The notes under the pieces: generated by a model | What the model saw: only the letters and a program-made list of their open reading frames with translations | What the model was told of the DNA's origin: nothing | The model's database searches: none | Translations under genes and position numbers: made by a program | Assembly (NCBI GenBank): GCA_035260485.1 | Contig: DATFVC010000008.1 | Location: forward strand, 1 to 20,127 | DNA from: VRUE01 sp035260485 | GTDB taxonomy: Bacteria > Actinomycetota > Thermoleophilia > Solirubrobacterales > 70-9 | Direction of reading: 5' to 3' | Length of the DNA: 20,127 nt | In this document: piece by piece, positions 19,865 through 20,127 of the stretch | How the letters are laid out: each line of letters begins with the position of its first letter | How positions within the stretch are numbered: position 1 is the first letter of the stretch

Positions 19865-20127
19865 CTACCAGCGGTAATGCGCGAAGGCCTTGTTGGCCTG
19901 AGCCATGCGGTAGATGTCGTCCTTGCGCTTCCAGGCGCCGCCCTGCTGGTGGGTCGAGTCGAGGATTTCGTTGGCGAGTCGCTCCGACATCGAGTACTCG
20001 CGGCGGTTGCGCGCGAAGTCGACAAGCCAGCGGACGGCCAGGGTTCGGGCGCGGCGGGCAGGAACCTCGACCGGCACCTGGTAGGTGGCGCCGCCGACAC
20101 GGCGCGAGCGGACCTCGAGCACCGGAG
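19865..20127 (-). CDS. rpsG: 30S ribosomal protein S7, C-terminal part (gene continues beyond window)
   Basis: About 86 C-terminal residues of S7, which nucleates assembly of the small-subunit head and contacts the E site. The segments LEVRSRRVGGATYQVPVEV, RTLAVRWLVDFARNR, SMSERLANEILDS and RMAQANKAFAHYRW are diagnostic. The protein ends at AHYRW, like many actinobacterial S7 proteins. The frame is open to the window edge; the GTG at 20122 is not the real start. It lies on the strand opposite to rpoBC, and the next gene downstream is not fusA. Confidence 0.95.
   Translation of the reverse strand, partial: PVLEVRSRRVGGATYQVPVEVPARRARTLAVRWLVDFARNRREYSMSERLANEILDSTHQQGGAWKRKDDIYRMAQANKAFAHYRW

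Overview
The window is GC-rich, gene-dense chromosomal DNA. It most likely comes from a Thermoleophilia-type actinobacterium (Solirubrobacterales-like). This is inferred from four things: the rpmG-secE-nusG-rplK-rplA-rplJ-rplL-rpoB-rpoC order, the character of the RpoB and RpoC sequences, several secreted or membrane proteins of a type I associate with that class, and a mix of Shine-Dalgarno-led and apparently leaderless genes.

Left part (1-3981): the 3' end of a large secreted surface protein overlaps a TetR-type regulator that lacks its DNA-binding domain. Then come tRNA-Thr(GGT) with a hairpin behind it, an XRE/MLTR-type regulator, a four-helix membrane protein, and a frameshifted gene remnant on the minus strand.

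Central part (3982-16587): an acyl-CoA dehydrogenase precedes the transcription/translation cluster. This cluster holds L33, SecE (with a long charged N-terminal extension), NusG, L11, L1, L10, L7/L12, RpoB and RpoC, all on the plus strand and tightly packed. A probable L10-type leader RNA lies before rplJ. rplJ and rplL abut, and rpoB and rpoC overlap by one base. Together these genes supply the RNA polymerase core, an elongation factor, the ribosomal stalk and L1 arm, and a translocon subunit.

Right part (16588-20127): convergent to rpoC is a secreted protein built of eleven decapeptide repeats. Next come a flavin-dependent monooxygenase on the plus strand and, on the minus strand, a small membrane protein, a HAD-like protein and the 3' end of rpsG (S7). 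rpsG is inverted relative to rpoBC and is not followed by fusA, so the usual str operon layout is broken here.

The most unusual structure is a family of three long hairpins (16593-16671, 16712-16793, 17580-17662). They share an almost identical 23-base loop, while their stems differ in sequence but stay self-complementary. A fourth long hairpin (19002-19122) has a different loop and overlaps the 3' end of the small membrane-protein gene. I saw no CRISPR array, insertion sequence, prophage or defence system.
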